Origin: Gammaproteobacteria bacterium
GTDB lineage: Bacteria > Pseudomonadota > Gammaproteobacteria > Pseudomonadales > Azotimanducaceae
Direction: 5' to 3'
Length of the DNA: 42,233 nt
Assembly (NCBI GenBank): GCA_012961165.1
Contig: DTZW01000052.1
Span: 1 to 42,233, forward strand
A model generated the notes under the pieces. The model searched no databases and had not been told where the DNA came from. It saw only the letters and a program-made list of their open reading frames with translations. A program made the position numbers and the translations under genes. Position 1 is the first letter of the stretch. Every line of letters starts with the position of its first letter. Below, piece by piece: positions 32,986 to 42,090 of this stretch.

Positions 32986-33732
32986 TCACCGTTTACTCTT
33001 GCCGAAATCCTTGATACGTTCCTGCATCGACTTGTCTGCGCCGGGGCTGTTTTCGCGTTCAAAGACCAGGCCTTCACCCAGGGGCAGATTCATGCCTTTG
33101 TTCACCAGCATCTTGTCAGCGCGAAGGGTGTGCCAGGAGTTGCCTACAATCTGTCGCGCAATTTCGATCGTGCGGTCGATTAGCGCATCGTCAGCGACGC
33201 ATTCATTGGCAAGGCCTATTGCGACAGCCTCGCTGCCTGCTACTACCCGGCCGGTATACATCATTTCCTTCGCTCGAATCGGCCCAATCCTGCGGGGTAG
33301 CCGTTGGCTCATGCCCCATAGTGGTGTCATGCCCCATTTCCCATGGGTATCTGCAAACTTGGCGGAGTCGCTCGCGATTAACAGGTCACAGGCGATGGCC
33401 AGTTCGAGTGAACCGGTGTAGCAATGTCCCTGTACTGAAGCGATGATGGGCTGTGGCAGGTTTTCAATCAGCTCGAGGGTTTCAGCCTGGAAGTGACGAG
33501 AGGGTGCTGTTTCGCCAGACTGGATCGCCTTCAGGTCGTTACCGGCTGAAAAGGATCGCCCTGCACCGCGAAGAATCACACAGCCTGTTTCTTCCGATTG
33601 GGCACTGATTGTCTCTAAGTGCTCTCGTAACTCTATAAACAGGTTTGGGCTAAGTGCATTTAGCGTATCCGGTCGATTCAACGTGAGGATTGCGATCCCG
33701 TCGTCGTCAGTTCTTAGTACCAGGTCTCCCAT
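32986..33732 (-). CDS. Enoyl-CoA hydratase/isomerase family protein
   Basis: A crotonase-fold protein of 248 residues. Motifs: ILTLNRPDTLNALS, the oxyanion-hole RSFSAGNDLKAI, and SVQGHCYTGSLELAIACDLL. The second catalytic acid of true hydratases is not evident in the KWGMTPLWGMSQRLPRRIG part, so isomerase, hydrolase or another crotonase reaction may be meant. An ATG four codons earlier (33744) has no ribosome site, while GGAG sits 6 nt before the ATG at 33732, so I use that. The C-terminus FERENSPGADKSMQERI is complete for the family. Confidence 0.86.
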   Translation of the reverse strand: MGDLVLRTDDDGIAILTLNRPDTLNALSPNLFIELREHLETISAQSEETGCVILRGAGRSFSAGNDLKAIQSGETAPSRHFQAETLELIENLPQPIIASVQGHCYTGSLELAIACDLLIASDSAKFADTHGKWGMTPLWGMSQRLPRRIGPIRAKEMMYTGRVVAGSEAVAIGLANECVADDALIDRTIEIARQIVGNSWHTLRADKMLVNKGMNLPLGEGLVFERENSPGADKSMQERIKDFGKSKR

Positions 33733-33745
33733 TGGAGTCTCCATT

Positions 33746-33794
33746 GTGTTCTAAACCACAAGTGCGTTCTAAACCAAGTGTGTTCTAAAACAAA
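33746..33794. repeat. Three imperfect 16-bp tandem repeats before mtnA
   Basis: Units start at 33746, 33762 and 33778 and share GTTCTAAA-C-A(A). They fill the start of the gap between the divergent hydratase and mtnA genes, so they could hold a regulatory site or be slippage products. Confidence 0.8.
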
Positions 33795-33881
33795 GAATTC
33801 AACCAGCATTGTGCGCGATTCGGCGAGGTGCTGCAAAGCTGGGGCAGGTACGTGTATGCTTCGTCGCTTGAGGAGAAATTG

Positions 33882-34913
33882 ATGAAAGATATGCCCCGGT
33901 CCGTTGAGTGGCGAGACAATACACTCGTTTTACTGGACCAGCGAAAATTACCGCAGAGAGAAGAAGTTGTGCTTTGCGATACCATTGAACAGGTGTTCGA
34001 TGGCATTAGAGCGCTCACAGTTCGTGGCGCACCTGCAATCGGCATTGCTGCTGCCTACGGCCTATTGGTAGGCAGCCACAATAAGGATGCCGCGGATATT
34101 CGCGCCGACTTCAATGAGCGATGTGACTACCTGATCAGTGCAAGGCCTACGGCGGTTAACCTTGCCTGGGCCGTAAACCGGATGCGAGACTGTGAGCGGC
34201 GCTGTCATAAAGAGTCCAGCCTGTTTGCTGATTTATTACAGGAAGCACAGTCAATTCACGAGGAAGACAGGGTGGCGTGCAATGCCATCGCTGATGTTGG
34301 ATTGCCACTGGTAGAGGCTCATCCGAATTTGCTGACCCATTGCAACGCTGGGAGTCTCGCTGTCTCTGAGCTTGGTACGGCACTCGCGCCTATCTACCGT
34401 GCTCACCAGAAAGGTGTAAAGGTTCACGTGTTTGTCGATGAAACAAGGCCGCTGCTGCAGGGCGCAAGACTGACCGCGTATGAACTGCATCGTAACGATG
34501 TGGATTGCACGCTCATATCAGACAACATGGCTGCTCACATTATGTCAGAAGGGAAAGTCGACATGGTGATCGTGGGGGCAGACCGGGTCGCGGCGAACGG
34601 TGATGCTGCCAACAAGATTGGCACAATGAACCTGGCGATTCTTTGTCAGTACTTTTCGATCCCTTTTTATGTTGCAGTGCCCTTGTCGACAGTGGATATA
34701 GAAACAACCTCCGGTGACGACATTGAGATTGAAGAGCGGGATGCTTCGGAAGTTAAAGAGTATGCAGGCCACCCGATCGCACCGGTTGGTGTTGCTGCCC
34801 GGTCCCCGGCCTTTGACGTTACACCGCATAAACTGATCACTGGCATTATTACTGATGCAGGCCTGCTCAAGCCGCCTTACACTGAATCAATCGCCAAAGT
34901 AATGAAGGGTTAA
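33882..34913 (+). CDS. mtnA: S-methyl-5-thioribose-1-phosphate isomerase
   Basis: It converts methylthioribose-1-phosphate to methylthioribulose-1-phosphate in methionine salvage. From the ATG at 33882 it has 343 residues, the normal length. RGAPAIGIAAAYGL (48-61), LTHCNAGSLA with catalytic C154 and VIVGADRVAANGD with D234 are the family's marks. An open frame extends 18 codons upstream, but AGGAG lies 6 nt before 33882. The class II aldolase gene starts on the base after its stop. The same enzyme also isomerises 5-deoxyribose-1-phosphate, a by-product line of radical SAM enzymes. Confidence 0.93.
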   Translation: MKDMPRSVEWRDNTLVLLDQRKLPQREEVVLCDTIEQVFDGIRALTVRGAPAIGIAAAYGLLVGSHNKDAADIRADFNERCDYLISARPTAVNLAWAVNRMRDCERRCHKESSLFADLLQEAQSIHEEDRVACNAIADVGLPLVEAHPNLLTHCNAGSLAVSELGTALAPIYRAHQKGVKVHVFVDETRPLLQGARLTAYELHRNDVDCTLISDNMAAHIMSEGKVDMVIVGADRVAANGDAANKIGTMNLAILCQYFSIPFYVAVPLSTVDIETTSGDDIEIEERDASEVKEYAGHPIAPVGVAARSPAFDVTPHKLITGIITDAGLLKPPYTESIAKVMKG

Positions 34914-35531
34914 ATGATGGCAGAAACTGAAGGTGTCATTAAGTTTAACCTGACTTTCCGTACCGAGAAACTGGGTGGCGTCGACATTGGAGAATTGTCT
35001 GCGTGGCGAACGGTCCTTAAAGACCTGGGGTTATTAGGCCAAACTCCTGGCCGATATGACGGTTATGGGTTCGGCAATATATCGCAGCGTTGCGCTGGTG
35101 GGTTTGTCATTTCCGGAACCCAGACAGGAGAGCTTGATGCCGTAACCCTGGATGACTATGCGGTCTGCGAAACCTGGGATCTGCAGCGCAACGCAGTTGA
35201 TGCCAAAGGAGTCGTTAAGCCATCTTCGGAATCATTATCCCATGCCTCCATTTATGACGTTCATGAATCGGTGACATGTGCGCTGCACGCTCACAGCCCG
35301 GATATCTGGCGGAATTCAGTTGAACTGGGTATCGCGGTGACAGAGGAGTCGGTTGCCTACGGAACACCAGAAATGGCTAAAGAGGTAAGGCGGCTGATGA
35401 TGGATATGGATTCGCCGGGCATATTTTCAATGGGTGGGCATGAAGATGGCGTTTTCACCTTCGGGCGCTCGTTAGCGGAAGCCGGCCAGTTAATGGTGCA
35501 TGAACTGGTCAGGGCAAGAGCGCTTATTTAG
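34914..35531 (+). CDS. Class II aldolase/adducin-like protein, MtnB or 5-deoxypentulose-1-phosphate aldolase
   Basis: A 205-residue class II aldolase fold. Expected metal and catalytic residues are all visible: E106 in PSSESLSHAS, H125 and H127 in CALHAHSPD, H176 in GGHEDGVFTFG. GFGNISQR (52-59) is the phosphate-binding strand. Behind mtnA with no gap, it should act on methylthioribulose-1-phosphate, either as the dehydratase MtnB or as the aldolase of the so-called DHAP shunt. The GGHEDG wording differs from the classical MtnB sequences I know, so the choice is open. A second ATG one codon later is equally possible as start. Confidence 0.75.
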   Translation: MMAETEGVIKFNLTFRTEKLGGVDIGELSAWRTVLKDLGLLGQTPGRYDGYGFGNISQRCAGGFVISGTQTGELDAVTLDDYAVCETWDLQRNAVDAKGVVKPSSESLSHASIYDVHESVTCALHAHSPDIWRNSVELGIAVTEESVAYGTPEMAKEVRRLMMDMDSPGIFSMGGHEDGVFTFGRSLAEAGQLMVHELVRARALI

Positions 35532-35676
35532 CCAGGTATTAAGTTGGTGGTGTTCAAATAGAGCGAAAGTCTGGCGTATTCTGAAGATACAATGGAAAGA
35601 TCCCAAAACTGACCTTTTTTCGCTGTTTTATTAACAATGATGAATACAATAGGGTCCCTCGAGATTAGGAAAGCTG

Positions 35677-36516
35677 ATGGCCGATAACAGAGACAATAAA
35701 CCGATAGTGATCATGTTCGTCATCGTGCTGGTAGCGATTGTTGGCGTGGTCGGCTACTTCGTAACAACCAGTAGACCTGAGCCGCAGGTAGTAGAAAAAA
35801 TAGAAATACCTAAGGTAGTGGAACCTGTAAAATCAGAGTCGGTACCTGATCCAGAGCCCGAACCTCCGACTGCACCGGTTATTGAGGTGCCGGTGGAAGA
35901 GGAAAAGCCAGATTTTGTGTTGCCATTGTTGGACGACAGCGACCAGTTGATCAGGGACGGTGCGGTTAGCCTGTCAAGACATGAAGGCGTTAACGCCTGG
36001 GTGGCACCTAACCAGCTGATTCGAAAGTTTGTTGCGTTTACTGACAACATTGCTCGAGGGCAAGTTGCCAAGGAGCCTATCAGGTCACTGGCACCTGAAG
36101 GGCCGTTCCTGGTTCGGAAGATAGATGAAAAAACTTTCGAACTGGATCATGCATCGTATAGCCGGTACACGCCATTTGTTGAAATTGCCGGGTCGGTTGA
36201 CGCTAGAAGGGCGGCTGAGTTCTACCATTTACTCAGGCCGCTTGTTCAGATTGCTTATGCAGAACTCGGTTACGGTAACCAGAACTTCGATGATGTAATG
36301 TTCCAGGCGATTGGTAGATTACTTGAGACCCCGATAATTACAGGACAGATTCGCCTTGTTCAGCCAGTTGTCATGTATAAGTTTGAAGACCCAAAACTGG
36401 AATCCTTGAGTGCGGCTCAGAAGCAGCTGCTACGAATGGGGCCTAGCAATACCCTATTGTTACGGGCCAAGATCAGCGAAATTGCACTGGAGTTGCGTGC
36501 TATTCTGGACAGATGA
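35677..36516 (+). CDS. DUF3014 domain protein, single membrane anchor
   Basis: A 279-residue protein with an N-terminal membrane helix (about 9-28, PIVIMFVIVLVAIVGVVGYF), then a Pro/Glu/Val-rich flexible linker to about residue 75, and a globular DUF3014 domain in the periplasm. Typical parts are LPLLDDSDQLIRDG, RKFVAFTDNIARGQV and YAELGYGNQNFDDVM. Function unknown; the family is common in Gammaproteobacteria. AGGAAA precedes the ATG. Its stop overlaps the start of the CoA-transferase gene by 4 nt. Confidence 0.88.
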   Translation: MADNRDNKPIVIMFVIVLVAIVGVVGYFVTTSRPEPQVVEKIEIPKVVEPVKSESVPDPEPEPPTAPVIEVPVEEEKPDFVLPLLDDSDQLIRDGAVSLSRHEGVNAWVAPNQLIRKFVAFTDNIARGQVAKEPIRSLAPEGPFLVRKIDEKTFELDHASYSRYTPFVEIAGSVDARRAAEFYHLLRPLVQIAYAELGYGNQNFDDVMFQAIGRLLETPIITGQIRLVQPVVMYKFEDPKLESLSAAQKQLLRMGPSNTLLLRAKISEIALELRAILDR

Positions 36517-37694
36517 CCCTGCCTCTATCTGACTACACTATCCTGGACCTGACCATTGCGCGAGCCGGGCCCACGGCGGTCCGGCTGCTTGCAGACTGGG
36601 GCGCAAACGTTATCCGAATTGAACCACCACCTGATGCCGGGCTCACCGATGTCACCGGTGGTCGGCTGAGCCCTGATTCACAGAACCTCCACCGTAATAA
36701 ACGCGGCATGACGATTAACCTAAAGTCCGTTGATGGGCACGCGTTGTTTCTAAAACTGGCGGCGAAGGCCGATGTGGTGGTGGAGAACTTCCGAAAGGAT
36801 GTGAAATATCGACTGGGTATCGACTATGAAGCTGTAAAAAAGGTTAACCCCGGCATCGTTTATGCCAGCGTATCCGGGTTTGGCCAGGATGGTCCTTATA
36901 GTGAACGCCCGGGAGTTGACCAGGTTGTGCAGGGCATGAGTGGTCTTATGTCTGTTACAGGGCAGCCGGGAGAAGGCCCGATGCGTGTCGGTATTGCCAT
37001 CAGTGATACATCCGCCGGTATGTTCCTGGGGCAGGGGGTACTGATGGCGTTGCTTCACCGGGAGAAAACGGGGGAAGGAAGCTGGGTCCATACTTCCCTG
37101 CTTGAGTCGATGCTAAGCAAACTGGATTTTCAGGGCGCGAGGTACACCATGGCTGGTGAAGTCCCAGGTCAAGAGGGCAACAACCATCCGACAAATTCTC
37201 CGATGGGTGTTTTTCACACGTTAGATGGCATGGTCAATCTGGCGGCGAGCACCAACAAGATGTTTGGTGCGTTTACAGCGGCTGTAGGACAGCCGGGACT
37301 CGCCGAGAATGAAAAGTTCAGGAACACCAGGGGAAGGATCGCGAATCGCCATGAACTGTGGCAATTGATCAACGGGATCACGACCGGCATGATGACGGCT
37401 GAGCTGGTGGAGCTTGCCAATGATGCTGGTTGTCCGTGTGGGCCAATATACGATATTGCTGAGGCATTTGAGGATGAGCATGTTCGTTCACTCAAGATGC
37501 GTCGCACAACCAGGCGCGAAGAGATAGGTGAATTCGACCTTGTTCGCTCACCAATTAATATGAGTACTTTCCCTATCAGCGATCATTTCGAACGACCTGG
37601 TCCTGTTCTCGGTGAGCACACTGATGAAGTCCTGATCGAGATGGGTTTCAATGCAGAAGACATTAACCGGCTACGGCAAGCTGGCGCTATTTAG
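36513..37694 (+). CDS. Family III CoA-transferase (CaiB/BaiF type)
   Basis: A 393-residue enzyme that moves CoA between carboxylic acids. It begins LSDYTILDLTIARAGP and has ADWGANVIRIEPP, NKRGMTINLKS, and VYASVSGFGQDGPYSERPG followed by VDQVVQGMSGLM, where the Asp of the PG-x-D segment is the expected acyl-carrying residue. ATGA overlap with the DUF3014 gene shows translational coupling; the enoyl-CoA hydratase gene follows after 12 nt, so CoA activation and hydration may be successive steps. Substrate unknown. Confidence 0.9.
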   Translation: MTLPLSDYTILDLTIARAGPTAVRLLADWGANVIRIEPPPDAGLTDVTGGRLSPDSQNLHRNKRGMTINLKSVDGHALFLKLAAKADVVVENFRKDVKYRLGIDYEAVKKVNPGIVYASVSGFGQDGPYSERPGVDQVVQGMSGLMSVTGQPGEGPMRVGIAISDTSAGMFLGQGVLMALLHREKTGEGSWVHTSLLESMLSKLDFQGARYTMAGEVPGQEGNNHPTNSPMGVFHTLDGMVNLAASTNKMFGAFTAAVGQPGLAENEKFRNTRGRIANRHELWQLINGITTGMMTAELVELANDAGCPCGPIYDIAEAFEDEHVRSLKMRRTTRREEIGEFDLVRSPINMSTFPISDHFERPGPVLGEHTDEVLIEMGFNAEDINRLRQAGAI

Positions 37695-37706
37695 AATGAG
37701 CAGACG

Positions 37707-38501
37707 ATGGAACTAAAAACCGAGAAAATGTTGGCGCAGGTGGAAGATGGAATTGGCTGGGTGACATTCAATAGTCCTGAGCGCCGTAACGCGATCTCAC
37801 TTGAAATGTGGGAGGGCCTCGCGACTATTCTGGAAGCCTTTCAGCATGATGACCAGGTAAGAGTGGTGGTGATGAAGGGCGCCGGTGACAAAGCTTTTGT
37901 GTCAGGTGCTGATATTTCGGAGTTTGATTCGAAACGTGGCAGCGCCGCGCAAAAAGACGCCTACGGTAAGGTTGCAGCCAGCGCTAACCGGTGGCTGGTT
38001 AAATTGGACAAGCCGCTGATTGCAATGATCCAGGGTTTTTGCATCGGTGGCGGCCTTGCGACGGCACTAAGCGCTGATGTTCGCTTTGCGACGCCGGACT
38101 CAACCTTTGGTATACCGGCTGCGAAGCTGGGTCTTGGTTACGAGTATGAAGGGCTCAAGCGTCTCACTGAACTGGTTGGTTCATCGCGGGCAAAGGACAT
38201 TATGTTCTCTGCAAGGTTTATGGCGGCAGATGAGGCCTTCCAGATGGGCCTGGTTAATCGGGTTTGTGAAATCGATGAGCTTGAAGGTGCGGTGAGAGAT
38301 TACGCCGCGCTGATCACTGCCAACGCGCCGCTTACGGTCAAGGCAGCAAAGGCGGCTATTAACGAAGCGGTCAAGGACCCTTCGAGCCGGGACCTTGAGT
38401 CTATATCAATAATGATCAATGCATGTTTCGACAGTGACGACTACAAGGAAGGACGCGTGGCGTTTAAAGAAAAACGAAAACCCGCATTCAAAGGAAGCTA
38501 G
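37707..38501 (+). CDS. Enoyl-CoA hydratase family protein
   Basis: A 264-residue crotonase. The oxyanion segments are KAFVSGADISEF and MIQGFCIGGGLATAL; FGIPAAKLGLGYEYEGLKRL covers the region of the catalytic acids but has Ala and Tyr where hydratases usually have Glu, so the exact chemistry (for example a decarboxylase or isomerase) is uncertain. C-terminal FKEKRKPAFKG is typical. Together with the preceding CoA-transferase it makes a two-gene acyl-CoA unit, convergent with the type I secretion genes. Confidence 0.88.
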   Translation: MELKTEKMLAQVEDGIGWVTFNSPERRNAISLEMWEGLATILEAFQHDDQVRVVVMKGAGDKAFVSGADISEFDSKRGSAAQKDAYGKVAASANRWLVKLDKPLIAMIQGFCIGGGLATALSADVRFATPDSTFGIPAAKLGLGYEYEGLKRLTELVGSSRAKDIMFSARFMAADEAFQMGLVNRVCEIDELEGAVRDYAALITANAPLTVKAAKAAINEAVKDPSSRDLESISIMINACFDSDDYKEGRVAFKEKRKPAFKGS

Positions 38502-38543
38502 CTATACTACGTTCTCAATTGCCCTGATATAAACTGGCCAGGG

Positions 38544-39863
38544 TTAGCGTTCGGTGAGGGCGGCTGCCTGGGCACGCTTCAATGGTTTCAGAATGTAGTC
38601 CATGACGGTCTTTTTGCCAGTCATTATATCGACCGTCGCCACCATGCCGGGAATAATGGGCAGCGGGTTTTCGCTGGTTCCAAGATGGTTCTTGCTGGTT
38701 CGAACCCTGATCCGGAAGAAATGCTCGCCGCGTTCATCGGTGATTGAATCAGCACTGATGACTTCTAGTACAGCTTCCAGCCCGCCGTAGATCGAAAAAT
38801 CGTAGGCGGTGAGTTTGACCGTCGCTTTCCCGCCGGGATGGATGAATGCGATATCCGAAGGGCGGATGCGGGCTTCAACTAACAACGTTTCGTTCGACGG
38901 CACGATTTCAATCAGGTCCATTCCCGGTTGTATGACGGCGCCAATGGTATTAACCAGCACCTGGTTTACGGTTCCATCTACCGGGGATTTGACAGTCGTT
39001 CGATTAACCCGGTCTTCCAGGGCCACATTGGATATGTTCAAGCGGCTGATTTCGCTTTTGGCCTCATTCAATTCGGCTTGGGTTGCGCTTCGGAACTGTT
39101 GCCTCCTTTCTGCGATCTTCTGGTTGGCCTCGGCCACTGCGGCTTCTGACCCGGGAATGGCGATGCCTGTCTCTTCGAGTTGTCCAAGGGAATCGTTGAC
39201 TGCCGCCTGTAATCTCAGTAGTTCGACCTGTGAAACCGCGCCGCTTTCAACCAATGGTGCTGTGATCTCAAGTTCTTTTTCCGCCAGTACTGCGTTGCGG
39301 GTCAGTTTGTTCTTTGCGGCCCTCAGTTCTGCCAGACCCTGTTCGTACTGGGTTCGCTGTTGCCTGAGTATACTGAGTGCAGATTCAAGTTCCTGCTGTC
39401 GGGACGTATACAGAAGGATTTCATCGTCAAGTATGTCCTGGTGTTCTTCAGAAAAACCCGGGATTGAAGTGAACGGTATTTCATCAATTTCCGCTTCCAG
39501 TCTGGCTACCCTTGCCCGGAGTGTATGAACAGATAGTGTGCCCTCACGAAATGAGCTGGCAAATCGTGTGTCGTCCAGCAGCAGCAGTATTTGTCCTGCG
39601 TAGACAGAATCGCCTGCACTGATGTTAACCTCTGACAGGATGCCCCCCTCGAGATTTTGGACAACCTGAATCTGGCCCGATGGAATCACCCGGCCTTCAG
39701 CATGGGCGACTTCATCCAGTGTCGCGAAATTTGCCCAGATAATAGCGATAAGGACAAAAGCTGCGGATAGCCAGAGAATCAAGTGGCTCGCCAGGGGCAG
39801 TGACTCAATTTCTGCCGCATAAGTATCCGGCATAAAGTGGATATCTGATTTGTATTCCCTCAC
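38544..39863 (-). CDS. Type I secretion membrane-fusion protein (HlyD/LapC-like)
   Basis: A 439-residue periplasmic adaptor that joins an inner-membrane ABC exporter to an outer-membrane TolC-type channel. One membrane helix at about 25-48 is followed by a lipoyl half-motif (EGRVIPSGQIQVVQNLEGG), a long coiled coil (about 105-285, rich in Glu/Gln/Arg) and the second half with VKSPVDGTVNQVLVNTIGAV. The end GKKTVMDYILKPLKRA is characteristic of the LapC/HlyD branch. It starts at GTG, overlapping the ABC gene stop (GTGA), so the two are translated together. The outer-membrane channel gene is not in the window. Confidence 0.92.
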   Translation of the reverse strand: MREYKSDIHFMPDTYAAEIESLPLASHLILWLSAAFVLIAIIWANFATLDEVAHAEGRVIPSGQIQVVQNLEGGILSEVNISAGDSVYAGQILLLLDDTRFASSFREGTLSVHTLRARVARLEAEIDEIPFTSIPGFSEEHQDILDDEILLYTSRQQELESALSILRQQRTQYEQGLAELRAAKNKLTRNAVLAEKELEITAPLVESGAVSQVELLRLQAAVNDSLGQLEETGIAIPGSEAAVAEANQKIAERRQQFRSATQAELNEAKSEISRLNISNVALEDRVNRTTVKSPVDGTVNQVLVNTIGAVIQPGMDLIEIVPSNETLLVEARIRPSDIAFIHPGGKATVKLTAYDFSIYGGLEAVLEVISADSITDERGEHFFRIRVRTSKNHLGTSENPLPIIPGMVATVDIMTGKKTVMDYILKPLKRAQAAALTER

Positions 39864-41956
39864 TGGGGATTTCCTGCAAGCATTTTCAGCACTTCGTCTC
39901 TTGGTCCATCGGCAATTATTTTGCCATCATTTAGCACTATCAGTCGATCGACCAGCGAAAGCATTGATGCTTTGTGCGTCACCAGTAGTAGCGTTCGATC
40001 CTTTACGTACTCGGAGAAGTGCTTCAGGAAAAGTATTTCCGCGGTGTTGTCGATAGAGGCTGTGGGTTCGTCCAGAATCAGGATAGACGCGCGGTTAATA
40101 ATGGCTCTCGCGATGGCAATGCCCTGTCGTTGTCCGCCAGAAAGACGTTCACCGCGCTCTCCGACGTTCAGGTCAAACCCCTGGGGATGCGTATTAAGGA
40201 AGTCGAGAATACCAGCAATCTTCGTTGCCTCAAGGACCGCCTCATCGGTGGCAAGCGGTGTGCCCAGGACGATGTTCTCCCTGACGGTGCCACTGAAAAG
40301 AGAGATTTCCTGTGGAACGTAACTCATGTTCCTGCGCAGGTCAGTGGGGTCGATCTGGTTGATATCTGTACCGCTGATAAGTATCGCCCCGGCGCCTGGT
40401 TCGTAGTAGTCCATTACCAGTTTTTGGAGAGTTGTTTTACCAGAGCCGGTCCGACCAATGATGGCGACCTTTTCTCCTTCTGTGATCTTGAATGATAAGT
40501 TGGAAAGCGCGGATATCTGTTGATCCCGATAGTTGAAGGTAACTTCTTTGAATTCAATGTCGCCTTTGATTGATGGACGATGCAGGAAGCTTTTACCGGC
40601 GGGTCGTTCTACCGGCAGTGCCATGATTCTGTCGATGGCATTGAACGCGGTAATTGAATGGTGATATCGAGTCAGTATTCCTGCTACCTGGCCCATTGGC
40701 GCCAGGCAGCGGCCTGTCAGGATTGTGCAGGCAATAAGACCGCCAACACTGAGGTTGCCGTCGATAATGGCGTACACGCCGACCGCAACGATGGCGATAG
40801 TAGAACCCTGCTGGACGAGTTGCGCCAGGTTAACGATGGACATCGAAAGGAAACGTGAGCGGAGTCCTATTTTTGCGAGCTTTGCGTTGAAGGTCTCCCA
40901 TCGCTTCTGCATGACGCCTTCGGCGCGTGCTCCTTTTACAGTATCCAGTGAAGCGAGAACTTCAATCAGCATGGCGTGCTTGGCAGCGGATTCCTTGAAT
41001 GTTTCTGTAATGAGGCCGTGCAGTGGCTTTTGTAGTGCGAGACCAGCAAGTATGATCATCGGTATCGCCACCACTGGAACCATCGCAAGAACCCCGCCGA
41101 CCAAATAGATCAGGATTATAAATAGGATCACAAAGGGGAGGTCAATCAGTGCAATCAGCGTGGTCGATGTAAAAAATTCCCTGAAACTATCAAATTCCTG
41201 AAGGTTGTTGGCAAATGAGCCAACCCGGTCCGGCCGGTGGCTCATCTTGATATCCATGACCCTGCTAAAGGTCTGAGCGGACAACGTGATGTCTGCTCGT
41301 TTGCTCGCGGCATCGATGAAATATCCGCGCAGTGATTTCATGACAAGGTCGAAGAGAAACACAATGGCAATACCGGACGCGAGGACCCAGAGCGTCTCGA
41401 TAGCATGGTTGGGAACCACCCGGTCATAGACATTCATAATGAATAGGGGAGTGACCAGGGCAAAAAGGTTGATTAGGAGCGAGGCAACCAGTACCTCGGC
41501 GTACAGGCCGCGAGATTTTCGGATCGTGCTCCAGAACCAGTCTTTGGAGATCCCTTCTGCCACCATGCCAGGTTTGAGCAGGTAGCAGTTGCCGTTATAA
41601 CGCTCATCTAGCGAAGTGACCTCAACTTCGTGAGTCTTCTCCTGTTCATCGAAGAATAGAACGGTTGCGACATCGCCGTTTCGTTCGACAAGGATAGCCG
41701 CCTGGCCATCCTTCATTTCCAGGACGACGGGTAATATGAGAGGCGTGATGTCCATTAGCGGGCGTTGGACATAGGAAGCATTGAATCCCACCGATGCCGC
41801 TGCGCGAATGAACAGCGCTGTCGTTAATCTGCCGTCTTCCAGGGGGAGAGCGGCGGTTAGACTATCGGCGCTATGTGGTTGATGGTGGAGTCGAGTCATC
41901 GCAACAAGAGCTTCTAGCAGAGGGTCTCGAATGATGGGCTGATTAGGTTCATGCAT
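39860..41956 (-). CDS. Type I secretion ABC exporter (LapB-like, C39-like domain without cysteine)
   Basis: A 698-residue ABC transporter. Residues 1-130 are a peptidase-C39-like domain in which the catalytic cysteine place (near AMTRLHHQPHS) has no Cys, as in HlyB/LapB exporters that recognise but do not cut their cargo. Membrane helices span about 155-425. The nucleotide-binding domain has Walker A GRTGSGKT (501-508), LSGGQ (605-609), Walker B ILILDE (625-630) and H661. Cargo is likely an RTX or giant adhesin encoded outside the window. The start ATG at 41956 lies directly behind a -10-like box, so a later start cannot be excluded. Confidence 0.93.
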   Translation of the reverse strand: MHEPNQPIIRDPLLEALVAMTRLHHQPHSADSLTAALPLEDGRLTTALFIRAAASVGFNASYVQRPLMDITPLILPVVLEMKDGQAAILVERNGDVATVLFFDEQEKTHEVEVTSLDERYNGNCYLLKPGMVAEGISKDWFWSTIRKSRGLYAEVLVASLLINLFALVTPLFIMNVYDRVVPNHAIETLWVLASGIAIVFLFDLVMKSLRGYFIDAASKRADITLSAQTFSRVMDIKMSHRPDRVGSFANNLQEFDSFREFFTSTTLIALIDLPFVILFIILIYLVGGVLAMVPVVAIPMIILAGLALQKPLHGLITETFKESAAKHAMLIEVLASLDTVKGARAEGVMQKRWETFNAKLAKIGLRSRFLSMSIVNLAQLVQQGSTIAIVAVGVYAIIDGNLSVGGLIACTILTGRCLAPMGQVAGILTRYHHSITAFNAIDRIMALPVERPAGKSFLHRPSIKGDIEFKEVTFNYRDQQISALSNLSFKITEGEKVAIIGRTGSGKTTLQKLVMDYYEPGAGAILISGTDINQIDPTDLRRNMSYVPQEISLFSGTVRENIVLGTPLATDEAVLEATKIAGILDFLNTHPQGFDLNVGERGERLSGGQRQGIAIARAIINRASILILDEPTASIDNTAEILFLKHFSEYVKDRTLLLVTHKASMLSLVDRLIVLNDGKIIADGPRDEVLKMLAGNPQ

Positions 41957-41962
41957 CTCCGC

Positions 41963-41971
41963 AGTATAGCA
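41963..41971 (-). promoter_or_regulatory. Extended -10 box next to the ABC exporter start
   Basis: On the minus strand TGCTATACT matches the extended -10 consensus exactly, with its last base 6 nt before the ATG at 41956. Such spacing would give a leaderless mRNA. No good -35 match is visible. Confidence 0.4.
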
Positions 41972-42003
41972 TCTGAACGTCGCACGATAGATGCCTTTGC
42001 GTA

Positions 42004-42075
42004 GGTATGTACTTGGGTATGTACTTGGGTATGTGCTTGGGTATGTGCTTGGGTATGTGCTTGGGTATGTGCTTG
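42004..42075. repeat. Six tandem copies of a 12-bp unit
   Basis: GGTATGTACTTG occurs twice (42004-42027), then GGTATGTGCTTG four times (42028-42075), followed by a degenerate part-copy to about 42096. The array fills the space between two divergent starts. There are no spacers. Confidence 0.97.
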
Positions 42076-42090
42076 GGTAAATGTGCTGGG

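Noticed and set aside
38809-39528. A 239-codon plus-strand open frame opposite the HlyD gene
   Set aside because: It is the antisense of a clear HlyD adaptor, is serine- and leucine-rich without domains, and has no ribosome site.
39860-41956. Assignment as a bacteriocin-processing exporter
   Set aside because: The C39-like domain lacks the catalytic cysteine.
42004-42075. Tandem repeats considered as a CRISPR array
   Set aside because: Units are 12 bp and directly adjacent with no spacers, and no cas genes are near.
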